Assembly (NCBI GenBank): GCA_002423105.1
Contig: DIUT01000011.1
Span: 1-29,583 of the forward strand
DNA length: 29,583 bases
Direction: 5' to 3'
From: Geobacter sp. UBA6151
Lineage (GTDB): Bacteria > Desulfobacterota > Desulfuromonadia > Geobacterales > Pseudopelobacteraceae
Shown piece by piece: positions 7,044-15,324 of this stretch; position 1 is the first letter of the stretch, and each line of letters starts with the position of its first letter. Below the pieces are notes generated by a model. The model was not told the origin of the DNA and did no database searches. It worked only from the letters and a program-made list of their open reading frames with translations. A program made the translations under genes and the position numbers.

Positions 7044-7487
7044 ATGAAACTGATTCTGAAGGAAAACATTGAAACCCTGGGACAGATTGGCGATATCGTC
7101 AAAGTAGCTCCCGGCTATGCCCGTAACTATCTGCTGCCCAAGGGGCTGGCCATTGAAGCCACGGTAAAGAACGCCAAGGCCCTTGACCATGCCAAACGCC
7201 AGATGGCCTATAAGAAGAACAAGGAGCTTGAATCCGCCAAAAACCTGTCTGCAAAACTTGCTGCCGTGAATGTTACCCTTTCCCACAAGGCTGGCGAAGA
7301 AGGCAAGTTGTTCGGCTCCGTCACCACCATGGAAATTGCCGAATTCCTGAAGGCCCAAGGCTTTGAAATTGACCGCAAGAAAATTGTGCTGCCCGAAGCA
7401 ATCAAGCAGGTAGGCGAGTACAACCTCGCCGTCAAGATTCATCCTGAAGTCGCCGCATCCGTAAAAGTAACCGTCACTGCTGCGTAA
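7044..7487 (+). CDS. rplI: 50S ribosomal protein L9
   Basis: L9 binds 23S rRNA near the L1 stalk. The 147-aa product has the family length and shows the N-domain MKLILKENIETLGQIGDIV with VAPGYARNYLLPKGLA, the long connecting helix (residues ~40-75, Lys/Glu/Ala rich) and the C-domain GKLFGSVTTMEIAEFL. AGGAGA lies about 10 bases upstream of the ATG at 7044. It is the last gene of the ribosomal operon, followed 22 bases later by a strong intrinsic terminator. Confidence 0.98.
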   Translation: MKLILKENIETLGQIGDIVKVAPGYARNYLLPKGLAIEATVKNAKALDHAKRQMAYKKNKELESAKNLSAKLAAVNVTLSHKAGEEGKLFGSVTTMEIAEFLKAQGFEIDRKKIVLPEAIKQVGEYNLAVKIHPEVAASVKVTVTAA

Positions 7488-7509
7488 CAATAGTTTGTCA
7501 TCTCCTCCA

Positions 7510-7536
7510 AGCCCGCCCCACTGGCGGGCTTTTTTT
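7510..7536 (+). terminator. Intrinsic terminator of the rpsF-rplI operon
   Basis: AGCCCGCC (7510-7517) and GGCGGGCT (7523-7530) form a perfect 8-bp GC-rich stem with a 5-base loop, followed directly by a run of T residues (7530-7536). This is a textbook rho-independent terminator. Confidence 0.93.
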
Positions 7537-7551
7537 GTTACGTTTTCCCCC

Positions 7552-7557
7552 TATAAT
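7552..7557 (+). promoter_or_regulatory. Candidate -10 element upstream of the CNNM/CorC gene
   Basis: A consensus TATAAT lies 35 bases before the predicted start at 7592 and only 15 bases after the terminator T-run. No good -35 hexamer is visible at 16-18 bases; that position falls inside the T-tract. The promoter may be weak or activator-dependent. Confidence 0.4.
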
Positions 7558-7591
7558 TGACAAATCCCCTGTTTCAGTGGAATATGCCCCA

Positions 7592-8929
7592 ATGGACTCC
7601 ATTATTACCGAACTCTTCGTCGTCATCCTGTTGATCGCTATAAACGGCTTCTTCTCCATGTCGGAATTTGCCATCATCTCCATCCGCAAAAGCCGCATCT
7701 CCCAGTTGGTAGCAGAGGGCGATGAACGGGCCGTCATAGTCGAAAAATATCAGCAGGACCCCCACCCGCTGCTGGCGGTCATTCAGATCGGCGTCACCGT
7801 GGCAGGCTCCGCAGCATCCACCGTTGGCGGCATTATCGCCATCGAGCAACTGAGGCCACTCATCTCTTCAGCCCCCTGGCCGTTTCTCAGCAAGGCTGCC
7901 GAACCGCTGGCCGCTTTCATCATCATTGCCGTCATTTCCTTCGTAACCCTGATCATCGGCGAGCTTGTGCCCAAGGCTATCGGCTTGCAGTACGCCGACC
8001 GAATAGCGCTATTCCTCGCCCAACCGATGCGGATCGTATCGCGGATATTCGCTCCGCTGGTTGCATTATTGACCTTTTCCAGTAAATCGGTCCTGAAGCT
8101 TTTGGGCGTCAATGGCGAGCAGGACGCTTTCATCACCAGGGAAGAAGTACAACATTTGGTTTCTGAAGGTCATGAAAGCGGCGTATTCAGCGAAGCGGAA
8201 CATGAATATATTCGCAATGTCTTTGAATTTACCCATACCTGTGTCCGGGAGGTGATGATCCCCCGCACCCGGATGGTGGCCCTTGAAATATCTCTCTCCC
8301 GCGATGAGCTGCTTGCCGTCATTCTGGAAAATCAGTATTCGCGCTATCCGGTCTACTGCGCCACCATCGAGGAGATTGTCGGCGTTGTGCACGACAAGGA
8401 CATGATCGGCCCGCTGGTACGGGGAGAACAGATCAACCTTGCCTCATTGTTGCGTCCGCCGATCTTTGTACCGGAGTCCAAGCGGGTCAACGACCTGCTG
8501 AAAGAGATGCAGCGTTCCCGCAACCACATGGCACTGGTGGTGGATGAATACGGGGGACTCTCCGGCCTGGTCACCACCGAGGATCTGCTGGAAGAGCTGG
8601 TGGGCGAAATTGAGGACGAGCACGATGCCGGTGAACTGGGCAAGATAGTACCGCAACCTGACGGAAGCTGGCTGGTTGACGGCCTGGTATCGGTGTTTGA
8701 TCTTCAGGACCCGTTACAGATCCGCCTGGAAGATGCTCCCAATTACGACACTCTTGCCGGACTGGTGCTCAATGAACTGGGTCGTATGCCGGAACAGGGT
8801 GAAACCCTTGACTGGCAAGGTTTTCGTCTCATTTGTGAACAGGTTACGCGGACTGCTGTGCTTCAGGTGCGCGTAATCCCTCCCCCTGATCAGACTGACG
8901 AGCAGGCCGTTCCCCCAGCATCAAGCTGA
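7592..8929 (+). CDS. CNNM/DUF21-CBS-CorC_HlyC membrane protein (HlyC/CorC family)
   Basis: This 445-aa protein has the three-part layout of bacterial CNNM/YfjD-type proteins. An N-terminal DUF21 membrane domain (about residues 1-190, starting with a hydrophobic helix and the FFSMSEFAIISI motif) is followed by a tandem CBS pair (about 205-330, including VREVMIPRTRM and LVVDEYGGLSGLVTTEDLLEELVGEIEDE) and a C-terminal CorC_HlyC domain (about 345-430). Relatives are linked to magnesium or cobalt export; the older name haemolysin C is misleading. I chose the ATG at 7592, directly before the membrane domain, though its ribosome site is poor; in-frame TTG at 7535 and GTG at 7577 are possible. It is followed 13 bases later by the AsmA-like gene. 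Confidence 0.9.
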   Translation: MDSIITELFVVILLIAINGFFSMSEFAIISIRKSRISQLVAEGDERAVIVEKYQQDPHPLLAVIQIGVTVAGSAASTVGGIIAIEQLRPLISSAPWPFLSKAAEPLAAFIIIAVISFVTLIIGELVPKAIGLQYADRIALFLAQPMRIVSRIFAPLVALLTFSSKSVLKLLGVNGEQDAFITREEVQHLVSEGHESGVFSEAEHEYIRNVFEFTHTCVREVMIPRTRMVALEISLSRDELLAVILENQYSRYPVYCATIEEIVGVVHDKDMIGPLVRGEQINLASLLRPPIFVPESKRVNDLLKEMQRSRNHMALVVDEYGGLSGLVTTEDLLEELVGEIEDEHDAGELGKIVPQPDGSWLVDGLVSVFDLQDPLQIRLEDAPNYDTLAGLVLNELGRMPEQGETLDWQGFRLICEQVTRTAVLQVRVIPPPDQTDEQAVPPASS

Positions 8930-8942
8930 CCGACAAAAACCA

Positions 8943-11900
8943 ATGAAACCAAAACTTCCCGTCCTGAAACTGATTGTACTGCTGCTTGCTTTGGCTGTTT
9001 CCTCCCTGATTGCCGTCAGCTTCATCTTGCCCCGCCTGATCGATCTTAACAGCTACCAGATACAGTTGACCGAACTGCTGAAAAAGGAGCTACATCGACC
9101 GGTCAGCCTGGGAGAAAGCCGTTTTTCCTGGGAATTTGGCCCGGTTTTCACCTTTAACGACCTGACCATCAACGAACCGGACGGCATAGGGGTATTCGTC
9201 ACGGCAAAACAGGTATCCTTCCGTCTCTCGATCCTGCCCTTACTCCGCAAAAGATTAGCCCTGAATGAAATCGATATCCAGAGCCCGGTTATCAGGCTTT
9301 TGCGGAACAGGGAGGGAAAGCTATCCATTGATGATCTTTTAAAACCGCTCCCAACCACTGATCAGGCACCATCCGATCTCAGGCTGCACGGCCTGAAAAT
9401 CCGCAACGGCACGGTCATCTGGCGCGACGCCGCAGTTGATACTTCCCGGGAACTGCCGTTTAGCCTGTCCGGCCTTGACCTTGCCATTGATCGTCTGGCG
9501 TCGGGCAAAAAGAGCACCTTCAAACTGGCAACAACACTGACTGAAGGAGCCAGCGGAACAGTCCGTTCCGAAGGATCTATCCGGTTTCCAAAAGCGGGAG
9601 CCGGGCTTTCAACGGTAGCCGTTAATGCCTCGATAAAACTCTCCCGTCTGGAATACTGGCGTTTCTGGCCCTATTTTGGCCACCTGCTTCCCTTTCCAGC
9701 GCCTGGCGGCAGCACCAGCCTGGATCTGCACCTGAAAGGCTCCTGGGAAAACCTTACGGCCAAAGGTGATGTTCGTCTGCACCAGCCAAAACTGCTCTGG
9801 CCTGCTGTATTTCCCTATTCGGTTGCGCCGGAGCAGGCCCAGCTTGTTTTTGAGCTAAAACGAACCCCTGACGCTCTGGACATGCCAAAACTGAATCTGA
9901 ATCTGGATGGCTTTGCTTTCCGGGGCAGCTTGAAACTGTCCGAACTTCAGACTAAAGACCCGTTGCTTAAGGCAAAGGGGATTTCAGATCAATTTGACTA
10001 CACCAGAACCCGTACCTACATCCCCTTCGGCATCATCGAAGACGATGTAGCCGACTTTATCAGAAACAAGATCAAGGCCGGAAAGTTCAAGTTGAATACC
10101 GGCGCCCTGGATGCGCGTTTTTCTCAACTGCTGAAATTCGGCGTAGGAAACAACGCCAATACCCTCTACATCAACGGCACCGCAGAAGATGCCGTGATCA
10201 GCTATGGTCCCAAAGTACCCAGCTTCAACCGTATCAGCACCACCCTTGAACTTAAAGGGCGCGACTTTAATCTTCCTAATGCACGGGCCTATTTTGGCGA
10301 CTCACCTTTCACGCTCAACGGCAGCATCACCGAGTACTCCACCGACGGCGTTCCCTGTACCTATCCTTTTACCATGGATATCACGCCCAAACCTGCCGAA
10401 GTAGCCTGGCTTGCGCGTTTTGTTCAGCTGGACAAGCTTTCCTTTGGCGGTAACTCCTCCCTACGCCTTACCGGAGCGGGGCTGATAAAGGCCTACCAGC
10501 TCTCCGGCGCCTGGCAACTGGAACAGGCGTGGTATGAACTGCCCCAGGCCATCAAAAAACCGGCAGGCATGGCCAACAGCCTCTCCTTCAGCAGCATTCT
10601 CTCAAAACAGGAGACAAAACTTACCGCGCTCAGCTATTCACTGCCGCCAATGCAGCTTTCCGCAAGTGCCCTGTTCCGCCATGGTGACACAGACCCGCAT
10701 CTTTCATTCGAAGTGCAAAGCAATACGTTCAACCTGGGACCCAAACTGCCAGTTCTGACCCAGTGGCAACAATACCAGCCCCAGGGGATGGTACAACTTC
10801 ATCTGTTCGGTTCCGGTAACCCGGAAGATTTTAGCGCCATGCAGTACAACGGCACGGTACGTCTGACCAACGCCACATTCAGACCGCTGGAAAATTTTGA
10901 CCCAATCAGGGCGGTGAACGGCACGGTTACCTTTAAGGGCAGCAGCGTACAGACCTCACGCATCGCCATACAGTATGGCAGTACTCCACTGACCATGCGG
11001 GGACGGATTGCTAATCTGGCAAACCCGGAGGCAGAACTGCTTATCTCCTCACCCCGCCTGAACCTGAAAGACTTCGGGCTTGCCGGACCGGATATTCCCC
11101 TGGTACGGCAGTTCAGCACCCATCTTACCTTCAGCGAACGGACATTGCACATACGAGCTCTGACAGCACATCTTGACAAGTCACTCATCAACGCTACCGG
11201 CAGTTACACAGCCGAACCAACGCCGTCGCTCTTGCTGAACATCGCCGCGCCCCGCCTTTATGTCGAGGAGCTGCTACCCCTGCTGGCTCCGGCCCAGCCG
11301 GACGCGCCATCCTCCAGAAAGCAGGCATCGCCCTTGCACCTGGCAGGACGGATTACCGCTGAAAACGGTTCGTACGGCGGCATAACCTTCAACAAGCTGG
11401 CAGCCAACATCCAGAATGAAGCGGGCATTCTGCAACTGCATTCCCTGGAAGCCGCTGTTTTTGATGGTAAATTGACCGCAAACGGACAGCTGGTACGCCG
11501 CCTGAACCGCCCCACAGACTGGTCCCTGAACCTGCTGCTGGAGCGGGTCAAGTCAGGCGACCTCTTTGCTGCACTGGACCTGAACCGCGAAATCCGCGGA
11601 CGTATGAACGTATCCGGCAGCCTGAAAGCCAAGGGAGAGAGCCTTGCTGAAATCAAGCAATCAGTATACGGAGAACTGAACCTGGGGATCGAGCGCGGTG
11701 TTCTGCGGCGTTTTAACTCGCTTTCCAAAGTGTTTTCCATTCTGAACCTGTCACAACTACTGACGTTCCGCTTGCCCGACATGGCCACCGACGGCATGCC
11801 GTTTAACAGGATCAGCGCCAATATCGCCCTGAAAGACGGAATTCTCACCACCAAAAACTTCTTTATCGACAGCAACGCCATGCATGTTTCCATGGTGGGC

Positions 11901-12266
11901 ACCCTGAACATCGTCAAAGAAAATTTGGATCTACTGATTGGCGTCCAGCCGTTGCAGACCGTAGACAAGGTCATCAGCCGCATACCGGTGGTGGGCTGGA
12001 TATTGACCGGCGGCGACAACAACCTGATCTCAACCTACTTCGAGGCCAAGGGCAGCTGGGCAGATCCGAAGGTAACGGCTATTCCGGTTAAATCAATGGC
12101 ACAAGGCACGTTGGGGATATTCCAGCGCATTTTCGAACTGCCGGTACGTCTGTTTACCGATACCGGTGAGGTATTGCTGGGGGTCGGCAGCAAGGAAGGA
12201 GAAGCTTCGCAATCCGGCAATACTGGAACCGGCACGCCAGACTCAAACAACAAAACTACACCGTAA
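8943..12266 (+). CDS. AsmA/TamB-superfamily envelope protein
   Basis: A very large protein of 1107 aa with one N-terminal membrane anchor (residues about 7-30) and a periplasmic remainder rich in beta-strands. The opening LPRLIDLNSYQIQLTELLKKELHRPVSLGE is typical of AsmA-family N-termini. The C-terminal third contains the AsmA C-terminal region, with VSGSLKAKGESLAEIKQSVYG and FNRISANIALKDGILTTKNF. AsmA-like proteins are thought to form hydrophobic grooves that carry phospholipids between the inner and outer membranes. The gene begins 13 bases after the CNNM gene without a clear Shine-Dalgarno, suggesting cotranscription. It ends in a low-complexity Ser/Gly/Thr/Asn tail. Exact subfamily is not resolved by eye. 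Confidence 0.85.
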   Translation: MKPKLPVLKLIVLLLALAVSSLIAVSFILPRLIDLNSYQIQLTELLKKELHRPVSLGESRFSWEFGPVFTFNDLTINEPDGIGVFVTAKQVSFRLSILPLLRKRLALNEIDIQSPVIRLLRNREGKLSIDDLLKPLPTTDQAPSDLRLHGLKIRNGTVIWRDAAVDTSRELPFSLSGLDLAIDRLASGKKSTFKLATTLTEGASGTVRSEGSIRFPKAGAGLSTVAVNASIKLSRLEYWRFWPYFGHLLPFPAPGGSTSLDLHLKGSWENLTAKGDVRLHQPKLLWPAVFPYSVAPEQAQLVFELKRTPDALDMPKLNLNLDGFAFRGSLKLSELQTKDPLLKAKGISDQFDYTRTRTYIPFGIIEDDVADFIRNKIKAGKFKLNTGALDARFSQLLKFGVGNNANTLYINGTAEDAVISYGPKVPSFNRISTTLELKGRDFNLPNARAYFGDSPFTLNGSITEYSTDGVPCTYPFTMDITPKPAEVAWLARFVQLDKLSFGGNSSLRLTGAGLIKAYQLSGAWQLEQAWYELPQAIKKPAGMANSLSFSSILSKQETKLTALSYSLPPMQLSASALFRHGDTDPHLSFEVQSNTFNLGPKLPVLTQWQQYQPQGMVQLHLFGSGNPEDFSAMQYNGTVRLTNATFRPLENFDPIRAVNGTVTFKGSSVQTSRIAIQYGSTPLTMRGRIANLANPEAELLISSPRLNLKDFGLAGPDIPLVRQFSTHLTFSERTLHIRALTAHLDKSLINATGSYTAEPTPSLLLNIAAPRLYVEELLPLLAPAQPDAPSSRKQASPLHLAGRITAENGSYGGITFNKLAANIQNEAGILQLHSLEAAVFDGKLTANGQLVRRLNRPTDWSLNLLLERVKSGDLFAALDLNREIRGRMNVSGSLKAKGESLAEIKQSVYGELNLGIERGVLRRFNSLSKVFSILNLSQLLTFRLPDMATDGMPFNRISANIALKDGILTTKNFFIDSNAMHVSMVGTLNIVKENLDLLIGVQPLQTVDKVISRIPVVGWILTGGDNNLISTYFEAKGSWADPKVTAIPVKSMAQGTLGIFQRIFELPVRLFTDTGEVLLGVGSKEGEASQSGNTGTGTPDSNNKTTP

Positions 12267-12300
12267 CCGTCTTGGAGCTGGCCGTTGATATGGCTGGCTG

Positions 12301-12329
12301 TTGCTATCCTGGCAGCTCCGGTGTATAGA
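12301..12329 (+). promoter_or_regulatory. Candidate sigma70 promoter of the rhlB-like gene
   Basis: TTGCTA (12301-12306), a 17-base spacer and TATAGA (12324-12329) lie 38 bases upstream of the helicase start within the 101-base gap after the AsmA-like gene. Confidence 0.5.
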
Positions 12330-12367
12330 TTACTGGTAACTTCACCTAAGAAACGGACTGAAAATCA

Positions 12368-13711
12368 ATGAAATTCAATGAACTTTCCCTGCCTGACTCG
12401 GTCATGCAGGGCATTGCCGACGCAGGCTTTAGCGACTGCACCCCCATTCAGGCACAAACCCTGCCCCTGTCCCTGGCCGGCAATGATGTCGCCGGTCAGG
12501 CACAGACCGGAACCGGCAAAACCGCAGCTTTTCTGATTACTCTCTTTACCAAGCTCCTGAGCAGCACCACTCCCGACGGCAAAGGCCCCAGAGCACTGAT
12601 TCTGGCCCCAACCCGCGAACTGGTGGTGCAGATTGAAAAAGACGCCCAGCTACTGGGGGCTCACTGTGGTTTCAACATCCAGGCTATTTACGGCGGGGTT
12701 GATTACATGAAACAGAAAAACGCCCTGAAGGATGGAGCCGACATCATCATCGGCACACCGGGGCGCTTGATCGATTATCTGAAACAGAAAATATACACCC
12801 TGAAGCATATTGAAATGCTGGTCATCGACGAAGCGGACCGCATGTTCGACATGGGCTTCATTCCAGACCTGCGTTTCATCCTCCGCCGCCTGCCTCCCTT
12901 TGACGCCCGGCAGAACCTGATGTTTTCCGCCACCCTCAATCAGCGGGTCATGGAGCTTTCCTACGAATTCATGAACATGCCCAGCAAGGTTTCGGTCACC
13001 CCGGAAAAGATGACGGCAGAGCGAGTCAGCCAGACCCTCTACCACGCTTCCAACAAGGAGAAATTCCCTCTGTTGCTGGGCCTGCTGCGCCGGGTGGGCA
13101 TGACTCGCACCATGGTTTTCGTCAACACAAAGCGGGAGGCAGAACGGCTCCAGGACCGTCTGAACGCCAATGAGATGGCAGCACGGGTCATTTCCGGTGA
13201 CGTGGAACAACGCAAGCGGATGAACATTCTGGATCAGTTCAAGCGGGGAGAGCTGCCGATTCTGATTGCCACCGATGTGGCTTCACGGGGTCTGCATATT
13301 GAAGGAGTATCCCACGTCATCAACTACGACCTGCCCCAGGACGCAGAAGACTACGTCCATCGCATAGGCCGCACCGCACGGGCCGGGGCCGAAGGCATGG
13401 CCATATCCATGGCCGACGAAGACGGGGCATTCCACATTGAAGCCATTGAGGAATACATCAAACACAAGATACCGGTTGAATGGGCCGAGGACGACCTGTT
13501 CGTCCATGATTACAAGCGCCCCAAACACAGACCGGCTCCTGCGGCAACAACGGCACGCCCTCCAAGGCCTGGCCGCCGTCCTACCAGCCCTGTCGCACGC
13601 AAAGCGCCGGAAAAACCAGCCGCCTCCCCTTCAGCCGAAACAGCACCGAGAAAACGCCGACCGCGCCGAAAGAAACCGGTAACTGGCGGAAGCGATCCGG
13701 TGACAAGCTGA
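12368..13711 (+). CDS. rhlB: DEAD-box RNA helicase, RhlB-like
   Basis: An ATP-dependent RNA helicase of 447 aa with the full DEAD-box motif set: Q-motif with Phe3 and CTPIQAQTLP, Walker A AQTGTGKTA (46-53), PTRELVVQ, TPGRLIDYLKQ, DEAD in LVIDEADRMFD, SAT, then in the second half VFVNTKREAERL, ATDVASRGLHI and HRIGRTARAG. The local spelling (GQAQTGTGKT, GRLIDYLKQ, DRMFDMGFI, SISLADE-like segment, VHRIGRTARAGAEG) is closest to RhlB, the RNA degradosome helicase. The C-terminal ~65 residues are Pro/Arg/Lys rich and probably bind RNA or partners. Upstream are a weak ribosome site and a candidate promoter. The precise paralog (RhlB or RhlE) is likely but not proven. Confidence 0.9.
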   Translation: MKFNELSLPDSVMQGIADAGFSDCTPIQAQTLPLSLAGNDVAGQAQTGTGKTAAFLITLFTKLLSSTTPDGKGPRALILAPTRELVVQIEKDAQLLGAHCGFNIQAIYGGVDYMKQKNALKDGADIIIGTPGRLIDYLKQKIYTLKHIEMLVIDEADRMFDMGFIPDLRFILRRLPPFDARQNLMFSATLNQRVMELSYEFMNMPSKVSVTPEKMTAERVSQTLYHASNKEKFPLLLGLLRRVGMTRTMVFVNTKREAERLQDRLNANEMAARVISGDVEQRKRMNILDQFKRGELPILIATDVASRGLHIEGVSHVINYDLPQDAEDYVHRIGRTARAGAEGMAISMADEDGAFHIEAIEEYIKHKIPVEWAEDDLFVHDYKRPKHRPAPAATTARPPRPGRRPTSPVARKAPEKPAASPSAETAPRKRRPRRKKPVTGGSDPVTS

Positions 13712-13724
13712 ACCATCTTTCCTC

Positions 13725-13742
13725 TACTGCTGCAGTAATTTT
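13725..13742. terminator. Weak hairpin between convergent rhlB and wrbA
   Basis: TACTG-CTG-CAGTA (13725-13737) followed by ATTTT lies in the 33-base gap between the two convergent stop codons. The stem has only 5 bp, so this is a tentative terminator for rhlB. Confidence 0.3.
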
Positions 13743-13744
13743 GG

Positions 13745-14359
13745 TTATGCTTTCAGTTTCAACGCGATGCGTGCCACATGGGCGCCCTGATAACGGGCGC
13801 CGGCCAGTTCATTGGCGCTGGGCATCCGCTGACCCTGCCCGCCGGTGATGGTTGAGGCGCCGTACGGTGAACAGCCGGTTATCTCGTCGATCGTCATCTG
13901 TTCTGCAAATGCATAGGGCAACCCGGCCACCAACATCCCGTGATGCAACAGGCTGATATGAAAACTTAATATGGTGGATTCCTGCCCGCCGTGCTGGGTG
14001 GCAGAACTGGTAAACACGCTTCCCACCTTGCCCACAAGCGCCCCCTTTTGCCACAGCCCGCCGGTTGCATCCAGAAACTGGCGCATCTGGCCGCACATGT
14101 TGCCAAAACGAGTCGGAGTGCCAAAGATAATGGCATCGGCATCCACCAGATCGTCCACGGAAACAACCGGGATATGGGACATTGCCTTCTGAGCTTCCAA
14201 GGCACTCATTTTCTCCAGTACTTCATTGGACAGCGTTTCAGGCACACGCTTGATAACCGCCTCGCATCTCGCCTCTTCACGCACCCCTTCAGCAATCGCC
14301 TCAGCCATCGTGTAAATGTGTCCGTACATGCTGTAATACACAATCAATACCTTACACAT
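13745..14359 (-). CDS. wrbA: WrbA-type NAD(P)H:quinone oxidoreductase
   Basis: WrbA is an FMN-dependent, tetrameric flavodoxin-like enzyme that reduces quinones by two electrons, limiting redox cycling. The 204-aa product has the family length and shows the FMN phosphate loop VYYSMYGHIYTMAEAI, the GTPTRFGNMCGQMRQFLD block, SSATQHGGQESTIL, and the YGASTITGGQGQRMPSANEL substrate and FMN region. The ATG at 14359 (start MCKVLIVYYS) is preceded by a purine-rich GGGGGAACA; an in-frame ATG at 14404 would add 15 residues unlike the family. It is convergent with rhlB and has its own candidate promoter at 14431-14439. Confidence 0.95.
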   Translation of the reverse strand: MCKVLIVYYSMYGHIYTMAEAIAEGVREEARCEAVIKRVPETLSNEVLEKMSALEAQKAMSHIPVVSVDDLVDADAIIFGTPTRFGNMCGQMRQFLDATGGLWQKGALVGKVGSVFTSSATQHGGQESTILSFHISLLHHGMLVAGLPYAFAEQMTIDEITGCSPYGASTITGGQGQRMPSANELAGARYQGAHVARIALKLKA

Positions 14360-14430
14360 GAGATTGTTCCCCCTTTTCATTGGATTCTGCGGGCAATGAT
14401 CCACGGATGCGCGCCCTGTCTGTATGGGTC

Positions 14431-14439
14431 ATTCTAGCA
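14431..14439 (-). promoter_or_regulatory. Candidate extended -10 promoter of wrbA
   Basis: On the minus strand TGC-TAGAAT (14431-14439) forms an extended -10 element about 70 bases upstream of wrbA. A matching -35 hexamer is not seen; at that position lies the T-tract of the hairpin at 14454-14494. Confidence 0.4.
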
Positions 14440-14453
14440 CATTCTTAACGCGC

Positions 14454-14494
14454 AAAAAATGCCAGGGGCTTTGGAAGGAGGAACAGCCCCTGGC
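14454..14494 (-). terminator. Intrinsic terminator in the leftward direction, upstream of wrbA
   Basis: GCCAGGGGCT (14461-14470) and AGCCCCTGGC (14485-14494) form a perfect 10-bp stem with a 14-base loop. On the minus strand the hairpin is followed at once by ATTTTTT (14454-14460). On the plus strand no T-run follows, so it is directional. No annotated leftward gene ends here: wrbA begins 95 bases further left. It could end a read-through transcript from hisS or an unannotated small RNA. Confidence 0.75.
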
Positions 14495-14899
14495 CAATCA
14501 GGAATACCTGTCATGTGCCAGCCTGCATATCGTATAGTGCGGAAAGTTCATAGATTATGATTATATTTGCAGCTACTATGCCAGATGCGCTCTCCCGGAA
14601 TATCCGCCTGTTTACAGCCGGTTAGTGCCTGAAAAGCCCATTTTTTCATTATGGATACCATCCAAATATTTTGCTTAAGGACAGGACAATTCCAGGCAAA
14701 TGCCGGTAATTGCTGATAGTGGCTGGATGTTACATTTTTTGCCGATGTACCATATCTTGCGGCAGATTTAACAGACCGGAATGTGTCGGTTAAGCTGACC
14801 CTGCTTTTTTTTCAAACAGCCCTCCCCGGCTGGCATTTTCAGCAATGCATGGTATACATGAACAAAGATGTAAAAATGCACAACACACCGGAGACAGCA
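14495..14899. other. Long intergenic stretch upstream of the receiver gene
   Basis: About 400 bases lie between the leftward terminator and the receiver start. I see no credible coding frame, tRNA or riboswitch consensus. It is AT-richer than its surroundings, with scattered TATGAT- and TTGC-like words but no convincing paired promoter. It probably contains the receiver promoter and possibly a leftward small RNA ending at the terminator at 14454. Confidence 0.5.
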
Positions 14900-15313
14900 A
14901 TGACAAGAATGTTAAAAACCCTGGTTGTGGAGGATTCTGATTTTCAAGCGGATATTCTGGAGTCTACGCTGAATGACTTGGGAATTATGGATGTAACAAA
15001 AGCAGATAACGGTATTCACGCCCTGCAGTATTTTAGCGATGCCTTGGGTACGGCAGCACCCTATACGCTTGTGTTTCTGGACATCGTGATGCCGGAGATG
15101 GATGGTCAGGAGGCATTGAAGCGGATGCGCGCCGTGGAGAAAGAGGCCGGTGTCACAGCAGATAATAAAACAACCATCATTATGACCACGTCGCTGGACT
15201 CACCCAACGATATGATTGAGGCCCTGATCGAGGGGGATTGCAACGACTATATCGTCAAGCCGGTTGAGACCGTTAATCTTAAAGGAATGTTGAAAAAACA
15301 CCGGTTCCTGTAA
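14900..15313 (+). CDS. Stand-alone response-regulator receiver protein (CheY-like)
   Basis: A single receiver domain of 137 aa without output domain. It keeps the acidic pair Glu11-Asp12 (VVEDSD), the phosphoacceptor Asp61 (FLDIVMPEMDG), Thr96/Thr97 in the switch position (IMTTS) and Lys120 (YIVKPV), so it should be phosphorylatable. It would pass the signal by protein contact. I chose the ATG at 14900 because GGAGA sits five bases upstream; in-frame ATGs at 14849, 14858 and 14876 lack ribosome sites, and the family begins close to the first beta-strand. No histidine kinase is adjacent. It converges with hisS with only 11 bases between stop codons and no terminator between. Confidence 0.88.
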   Translation: MTRMLKTLVVEDSDFQADILESTLNDLGIMDVTKADNGIHALQYFSDALGTAAPYTLVFLDIVMPEMDGQEALKRMRAVEKEAGVTADNKTTIIMTTSLDSPNDMIEALIEGDCNDYIVKPVETVNLKGMLKKHRFL

Positions 15314-15324
15314 CTTGCGGCCAT

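Noticed and set aside
11258..12022. 254-aa open frame on the minus strand inside the AsmA-like gene
   Set aside because: Antisense shadow of a continuous 1107-aa frame; Ser/Arg-rich with no recognisable domain or start signals.
14360..14500. FMN riboswitch upstream of the flavoprotein gene wrbA
   Set aside because: The conserved RFN-element boxes are not present; only a simple hairpin terminator is seen.
14495..14899. GEMM-type (c-di-GMP or cGAMP) riboswitch or sigma54 promoter before the receiver gene
   Set aside because: GGCAAA- and TGGCA-like words occur, but the flanking conserved helices, or the GG-N10-GC spacing, are missing.
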